Assembly: GCA_025934475.1 (NCBI GenBank)
Contig: JAICXZ010000095.1
Span: 1 to 8,349 of the forward strand
Reading direction: 5' to 3'
DNA from: Mucilaginibacter sp.
Lineage (GTDB): Bacteria; Bacteroidota; Bacteroidia; Sphingobacteriales; Sphingobacteriaceae
Length of the DNA stretch: 8,349 nt
Shown: positions 4,723 through 8,349 of the stretch, in pieces
Numbering within the stretch: position 1 is the first letter of the stretch
How the letters are laid out: each line of letters begins with the position of its first letter
The notes under the pieces: model-generated
Told to the model about the DNA's origin: nothing
Databases searched by the model: none
Seen by the model: only the letters and a program-made list of their open reading frames with translations
Position numbers and translations under genes: made by a program

Positions 4723-6195
4723 ATGCCCCAAGCGCTCATTATAGGCGCCGGTATAGCCGGTATTGCGGCTGCTATTCGCCTGGCAGTGAAAGGTTATGAT
4801 GTTGAAGTTTTTGAAGCGAATAATTATCCCGGCGGCAAACTAACCGAGATAAACCAAAATGGCTATCGTTTTGATGCCGGTCCCAGCCTGCTCACCATGC
4901 CGCAATATATTGATGAGCTTTTTGAGCTGGCAGGAAAGAATCCGAAAGACTATTTTCAATACCATAAGCTGGACACTATCTGCAAATATTTTTATGAAGA
5001 CGGCACCCGGCTCACGGCGTGGGCCGATCGAGAGAAATTCATTGCTGAGCTCTCCGGCAAAACAATAGAGCCTCCGGAAAACGTGGCCCGCTGCATAGAT
5101 AACAGCGCCACGATTTATAAAGCCACCCATAAAGTTTTTTTGGAAAGTTCGCTGCATCAACCTAAAACTTTCTTCAGCAAAGAGGGAATGAAAGCCTTAT
5201 TCAGGTTGTCGCAGATTGACTCAAAACGTTCAATGCATAGCGCCAATGAGGGCTTTTTCAAGAACAAAAAGCTGGTCCAGTTTTTCGATCGCTATGCCAC
5301 TTATAATGGTTCTGATCCGTATCGCGCGCCGGCTACTTTAAATGTTATCCCGCATTTGGAGCAGCACTTTGGTGCTTATTTTCCAGACGGGGGGATGTAT
5401 GCGATTGTTCAATCTTTGGTAAAATTGGCCGAAGAACTGGGCATCAAATTCCACTATAGTTTACCTGTAGAGGAGATTATTTTAAACAGCAAAAAGGCGA
5501 CCGGGATTAAAGTTGATGGTAACGTCATCGAAGGAGACATTGTTATTTCCAATTCCGATGTTTGGTTCACTTACAAGAAGCTTTTGGCCACCCGTCCCGA
5601 TCTCCATCCCAAGCGAATGCTCAGCCAAGAACGCAGCAGCTCAGCGCTGATATTTTATTGGGGAATCAAAAAGCAGTTGCCGCAACTCGTTTTACACAAT
5701 ATCTTCTTCAGTAAAGATTACAAAGACGAGTTTGAGAGCATTTGGCAAAAGAAAAATATCTATAGCGACCCAACAGTCTATCTCAACATCAGCTCAAAAT
5801 ACAAACCGGATGATGCGCCAGAGGATTGTGAAAATTGGTTTGTAATGATTAATGCACCTGCTAATACCGGGCAGAACTGGGACCAACTCATCGCCGAAGC
5901 CAAACAAAATATCCTGAAAAAATTATCAGGGATTTTAAGAGAAGATATTGAACTGTTGATCGAATGCGAGTCTATTCTGGATCCGCGGTCTATTGAAACA
6001 AAGACTTCGTCTTACCAGGGTTCAATCTATGGCGCCAGCTCAAACAACCGTTTTGCTGCTTTTTTGCGACATGCCAATAAATCATCGCAAGTCAAAAATC
6101 TCTACTTCTGTGGCGGGAGTGTGCATACCGGGGGCGGGATACCGTTGTGTTTACTGTCGGCTAAGATTGTGAGTGGTATGGTGCCAAAGTTTTAG
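4723..6195 (+). CDS. crtD: CrtI-family carotenoid desaturase, probably CrtD (1-hydroxycarotenoid 3,4-desaturase)
   Basis: 490 residues, the normal length for FAD-dependent CrtI-family desaturases. The N-terminus has the FAD dinucleotide motif GAGIAG (8-13), the ribose-binding Glu31 (VFEA) and YPGGKL (35-40). The C-terminus has the family signature NLYFCGGSVHTGGGIPL (459-475), where flavin contacts lie. Bacteroidota phytoene desaturase usually carries FDMGPSWYWMPDVF; this protein has FDAGPSLLTMPQYIDELF (50-67), which fits the CrtD branch that inserts the 3,4 double bond in myxol- or saproxanthin-type carotenoids. The subfamily choice is inference. It acts at the membrane on lipid substrate. 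No crtB, crtI, crtY or crtZ is present nearby, so it is separated from the usual pigment cluster or lies outside it. The 3' end overlaps the convergent yoeB frame by 35 bases with no terminator between. Confidence 0.85.
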   Translation: MPQALIIGAGIAGIAAAIRLAVKGYDVEVFEANNYPGGKLTEINQNGYRFDAGPSLLTMPQYIDELFELAGKNPKDYFQYHKLDTICKYFYEDGTRLTAWADREKFIAELSGKTIEPPENVARCIDNSATIYKATHKVFLESSLHQPKTFFSKEGMKALFRLSQIDSKRSMHSANEGFFKNKKLVQFFDRYATYNGSDPYRAPATLNVIPHLEQHFGAYFPDGGMYAIVQSLVKLAEELGIKFHYSLPVEEIILNSKKATGIKVDGNVIEGDIVISNSDVWFTYKKLLATRPDLHPKRMLSQERSSSALIFYWGIKKQLPQLVLHNIFFSKDYKDEFESIWQKKNIYSDPTVYLNISSKYKPDDAPEDCENWFVMINAPANTGQNWDQLIAEAKQNILKKLSGILREDIELLIECESILDPRSIETKTSSYQGSIYGASSNNRFAAFLRHANKSSQVKNLYFCGGSVHTGGGIPLCLLSAKIVSGMVPKF

Positions 6196-6487
6196 GCTTG
6201 GTGAAATTATTTTCGCCGTAGTGTCCCGGGGCAGAAACAACTGTAACTGTTACGATTTCATTCTCGATAAAATGGACCAAACGGTCCTTGTGATTAATTC
6301 TTCTGGACCAATAGCTACCTAGATCAAATTTTAGTCTTTCAGGCTTGCCTGTGCCACTTTCTGGGTGTTCGTATAATTCGGTTATAATCTGTTCAGCTTT
6401 TTTTATTGATGCTTTATCGCCTGATCTTTGGATAGCCAACAAGTCTTTCCTCGCCTGCTCTGAAATAATTACTGTAAATTTTCCCTT
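6161..6487 (-). CDS. yoeB: YoeB-type mRNA interferase toxin, no standard start codon at the expected place
   Basis: The frame encodes a complete YoeB/Txe-like RNase, a ribosome-dependent mRNA cleaver. Counting from the expected start (codon 6485-6487): KFTVIISEQARKDLLAIQ (3-20), SGDKASIKKAEQII, GTGKPERLK with Glu50, YWSRRINHKDRLVH with Arg69, and GHY with His89 and Tyr90. These match E. coli YoeB Glu46, Arg65, His83 and Tyr84. The expected ATG reads AAG, and no ATG or GTG lies between the upstream stop (6494-6496) and the conserved core. The next possible starts are TTG at 6440-6442 and 6437-6439, which would drop the first strand and helix (about 15 residues). An 18-residue tail follows GHY, longer than usual, and overlaps the 3' end of crtD by 35 bases. 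Its first codons overlap the antitoxin gene. It is either inactivated at initiation or starts at a rare codon. Confidence 0.75.
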   Translation of the reverse strand, partial: KGKFTVIISEQARKDLLAIQRSGDKASIKKAEQIITELYEHPESGTGKPERLKFDLGSYWSRRINHKDRLVHFIENEIVTVTVVSAPGHYGENNFTKPKTLAPYHSQS

Positions 6488-6681
6488 AGAGACTTAGCGG
6501 GGTCAAGTTTAACAAATTTGCCTTCTTCAACTTGTTTCCTGCTGGCTTTGATTTTTTTTACAAATTCGGGATTGTAGGGGCTTTCTTTGGTTGTTTCAAA
6601 ATCAACATTCAAAGCCTTGGCAACAGCTTTTAAAGCAGATAACTGTTCCTTGTTTTGAGGATGCATGATCACCGTTTCCAT
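6469..6681 (-). CDS. DUF2683-type antitoxin of the YoeB module
   Basis: 70 residues starting METVIMHPQNKEQLSALKAV, then a middle with ESPYNPEFVKKIKASRKQVEEGKF (split: ESPYNPEFVKKI 33-44, SRKQVEEGKF 47-56) and end LDPAKSLRENLQ. This matches small Bacteroidota proteins (DUF2683 type) that sit directly before a YoeB-like toxin and are regarded as its antitoxin. The ATG at 6679-6681 is preferred over an in-frame TTG two codons upstream (6685-6687), because that TTG lies inside the -7 promoter box and the family normally begins MET-hydrophobic. The C-terminal SLR (Arg66) is odd: I would expect SLW, and the same base also destroys the toxin's ATG. It overlaps the toxin frame by 19 bases. It has its own promoter box, 22 bases beyond the end of the regulator fragment upstream. 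Confidence 0.8.
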   Translation of the reverse strand: METVIMHPQNKEQLSALKAVAKALNVDFETTKESPYNPEFVKKIKASRKQVEEGKFVKLDPAKSLRENLQ

Positions 6682-6684
6682 ATA

Positions 6685-6692
6685 CAAATTTA
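6685..6692 (-). promoter_or_regulatory. Bacteroidota -7 promoter box of the antitoxin-toxin module
   Basis: On the minus strand TAAATTTG, a full TAnnTTTG match, ends 3 bases (TAT) before the antitoxin ATG. A TTG at 6707-6709 lies 14 bases further upstream, overlapping the stop region of the regulator fragment. It predicts a leaderless or nearly leaderless antitoxin mRNA and independent transcription of the module. Confidence 0.5.
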
Positions 6693-6703
6693 GTTAAATA
6701 ACA

Positions 6704-6925
6704 TCACAACTCCATCAAAAACTCCACCAGGTTCTTATCGTGTTCAAGGTTCAGTTTTTTGCGAAGCCTATACCGTCTTATCTCGACACCCCGCAGCGAG
6801 ATATTAAGCAATGAGGCCATTTCTTTACTGCTCATGTTCATACGCAGGTACGCGCAAAGCTTCAGATCGTTAGGTACCAGGTCCGGATGCTGGACCTTGA
6901 GCTTTTTGAAGAAGTTTTCGTGCGC
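6704..6925 (-). pseudogene. Severed LuxR-type HTH domain of the sensor-regulator
   Basis: In the same frame as the sensor gene, immediately after its TAA stop, 73 sense codons continue without interruption to TGA (6704-6706). They read AHENFFKKLKVQHPDLVPND, LKLCAYLRMNMSSKEMASLL, NISLRGVEIRRYRLRKKLNL, then EHDKNLVEFLMEL. This is the C-terminal HTH typical of Bacteroidota propeller/Y_Y_Y regulators: SSKEMASLLNIS is the helix pair and RGVEIRRYRLRKKL the recognition helix. There is no start codon near the stop; the first ATG (residue 29) already lies within the HTH. It would be made only by reading through the TAA. The perfect conservation of frame and sequence points to a very recent nonsense change or a base-call error. 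Confidence 0.85.
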
Positions 6926-8349
6926 TTAGTTAAAGCTGCTTTCGAACAGGTTCCAATCGCGTTCATCGCTCATGCCGTCGTCGATCACCTTTTGGATTTT
7001 TTTCAACTGATCGCCTGAGAGCGCTTTGCCAGAGCTATCCTTAAGGTGCATCATTTCCTCGCTGATCTTCTGTAGCAACTCGTTTTTGTAAACGATGTTC
7101 ATCGCCGAATTGGCCAGCTCGCGGCTTTTACTGGCGAGGTCGGCCTGCAACTGCTCATTTTTTATTTTCACGATGCGCTGCTCATTGGTCATCGCTTCTT
7201 GCTTCAGGAACTCCTCGTGCTCTTTCTGCAGCTTTTCGTGAATATGGAGTTGGTGGCGCTTAAGCTTTTGCCGATAAATATATCTCACCAGGTAGAAGCC
7301 TAGTGTGGCAAGCACGATATAAAACAAGATGGCTATTTTGCTCTCATACCAGGGAGGCAGCACGATAAAAGTGAGTTCAGTTTCGGGTGAAAGGGCCTGA
7401 TCGTTTGCCTGTGCGCGAACCCGAAAGTGATAGGTGCCACGGTCGAGGTTGGTGAATTCCTTTTGCGTCTGGCTGGTCCAGTCTGACCATCCCCGCGAGT
7501 ACCCCTCGAGGTAATACTGGAACCTGATCTTTTCCTGCCGGTAAAATGGCAGTGAATAGGATAACCTAATATTGTTTTGTGAATATGGTATTTCGATCTC
7601 ACTAGTCGAATCGCCAGCGGTTATCAGGGCGATCCGATCGGTAATATTTTCTAGCCTGCGGATCAATACCGGAGGCAATTTGATGTCACTTTGCTTTTCA
7701 ACATCCTCTCCATCGAGTATCGCAAACCCATCGTCAACGCCAAAAAGAAAAAGCGGACCGTTGATGCGGCTAATGCTCTCGTAATTATGCAGCATACGAC
7801 CCTCCAGGATACCGAAACGATTGGAGTCGATATTCAATTTTCCCGGCGAAGCAAAGTCTGCAAGGGCAACGCGACCATGATTAATGAACCAGTATTTTTT
7901 ACCCAGCGCGGGAATTATTTTATTCGAAGTAGCAAAAGTGCCCAGTTTGTTGTTAAGCTGCTGGTATTTGGAGAAGTGGTCGCTTATATCATCATAAACA
8001 TAAAACCCTGAATCAGATGAGAACACGATCTGATTATCGAGATTGAATACGTTGATATTATAGCTTCCCGGCAAGCCGAAATGAGCATCATAATACTTTA
8101 CGGACGTTGCCTTTTGCATATCCGCGCTTAGCGTCACTTTATAAATCCCGCGATAGGCATGACTTACCCAAATTTGACCCTTGCTGTCCTGTTCCACGTA
8201 GCGGGAAGGCTCAACAAAACCATTAACTTTGTGATCGAATATCCAATTGCCGGATGCATCTTTTTTATAAATGATAAGTCCTGTATAAGTGCCCTGTATC
8301 AGCTTACGGCCATCGAACTTTTTGATCGTCCAGCCACCGCTTATAGTTG
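6926..8349 (-). CDS. Membrane sensor-regulator (propeller / Y_Y_Y / coiled coil), 5' end outside window, cut before its HTH
   Basis: 473 codons are visible; the frame is open to the window edge (starting TISGGWTIKKFDGRK), and no true start is in view. The GTG at 8195-8197 is an internal Val in PSRYVEQD. Visible order: the last blades of a two-component-type beta-propeller (about 1-220, with DSKGQIWVSHAYRGIYKV at 54-71), a Y_Y_Y domain (about 257-332, RFQYYLEGYSRGWSDWT and LDRGTYHFRVRA), one membrane helix (about 337-357, IAILFYIVLATLGFYLVRYIY), and a long cytoplasmic coiled coil (about 360-440). The protein then ends ...LFESSFN at TAA 6926-6928. Full-length relatives continue with 'FNEAH/FNQVH-ENFF...' into a LuxR-type HTH, which is present here just past the stop. 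Relatives sense extracellular glycans or other signals and control transcription directly. As written, this protein could sense but not bind DNA. Confidence 0.88.
   Translation of the reverse strand, partial: TISGGWTIKKFDGRKLIQGTYTGLIIYKKDASGNWIFDHKVNGFVEPSRYVEQDSKGQIWVSHAYRGIYKVTLSADMQKATSVKYYDAHFGLPGSYNINVFNLDNQIVFSSDSGFYVYDDISDHFSKYQQLNNKLGTFATSNKIIPALGKKYWFINHGRVALADFASPGKLNIDSNRFGILEGRMLHNYESISRINGPLFLFGVDDGFAILDGEDVEKQSDIKLPPVLIRRLENITDRIALITAGDSTSEIEIPYSQNNIRLSYSLPFYRQEKIRFQYYLEGYSRGWSDWTSQTQKEFTNLDRGTYHFRVRAQANDQALSPETELTFIVLPPWYESKIAILFYIVLATLGFYLVRYIYRQKLKRHQLHIHEKLQKEHEEFLKQEAMTNEQRIVKIKNEQLQADLASKSRELANSAMNIVYKNELLQKISEEMMHLKDSSGKALSGDQLKKIQKVIDDGMSDERDWNLFESSFN

Noticed and set aside
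6440..6442. TTG as the natural start of YoeB
   Set aside because: It would remove about 15 conserved N-terminal residues (KFTVIISEQARKDL), which are still encoded in frame upstream; possible only as a fallback start.
6685..6687. TTG as start of the DUF2683-type antitoxin
   Set aside because: The TTG is the end of the TAAATTTG promoter box; an ATG two codons later fits the family's N-terminus.
6926..6928. Reassigned TAA codon (alternative genetic code)
   Set aside because: hicB, hicA, lysR and the PfpI gene all end naturally at TAA in this window.
7691..8011. Plus-strand open frames opposite the sensor-regulator (also 7572-7784) and a minus-strand frame at 7333-7602
   Set aside because: They overlap the well-supported Y_Y_Y/propeller coding frame and have no domain features.
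8195..8197. GTG as the start of the sensor-regulator
   Set aside because: The frame is open upstream to the window edge and encodes propeller-like sequence (GGWTIKKFDGRK, LIIYKKDASGNW), so this is an internal Val codon.

Overview
The window looks like chromosomal DNA of a Bacteroidota bacterium, most likely of the family Sphingobacteriaceae (Mucilaginibacter/Pedobacter type). The grounds are: no Shine-Dalgarno sequences before any start; four sequences of the Bacteroidota -7 promoter form TAnnTTTG, three of them directly against a start codon; a membrane regulator of the propeller / Y_Y_Y / LuxR-HTH kind; a CrtD-type carotenoid desaturase; and short-period intergenic repeats plus a 'GTCATTTCGACGAAC' palindromic element that I remember as typical of this family. 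Genus-level placement is inference.

Layout, left to right. Positions 1-188 (minus) hold the N-terminus of a short-chain L-threonine 3-dehydrogenase. A 237-base divergent spacer with AGAATTT repeats and a perfect 19-base palindrome follows. Aspartate-semialdehyde dehydrogenase (asd, 426-1436, plus) ends at a clear intrinsic terminator. Next come a secreted protein of unknown function (1532-2293), a hicB-hicA toxin-antitoxin pair (2317-2781), and a LysR regulator (2838-3731). A 362-base gap holds a 171-base imperfect palindrome (3758-3928). A PfpI/DJ-1 stress protein (4094-4648) ends at a strong terminator whose T-tract runs into the promoter of a CrtI/CrtD-family carotenoid desaturase (4723-6195). 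On the minus strand, converging on it, are a YoeB-type toxin and its DUF2683-type antitoxin (6161-6681), and upstream of them the C-terminal half of a large membrane sensor-regulator (6704-8349, running off the window).

There is no single large operon. The window is a row of small housekeeping and accessory units: threonine/aspartate-family metabolism (the divergent tdh and asd), two type II toxin-antitoxin modules about 3.4 kb apart, a solitary carotenoid gene and two regulators. I do not see a coherent new multi-gene system.

The most notable observations are two apparent single-base lesions on the minus strand about 440 bases apart. An in-frame TAA (6926-6928) cuts the LuxR-type DNA-binding domain off the sensor-regulator; the remaining 73 codons of that domain are intact in the same frame. 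The yoeB reading frame has AAG where its ATG is expected (6485-6487), and the same base change would explain an Arg where this antitoxin family usually has a Trp. A further pattern is that hicB, crtD and the antitoxin gene (and, with one mismatch, lysR) have a -7 promoter box ending only 3-4 bases before the ATG, which predicts leaderless or nearly leaderless mRNAs.
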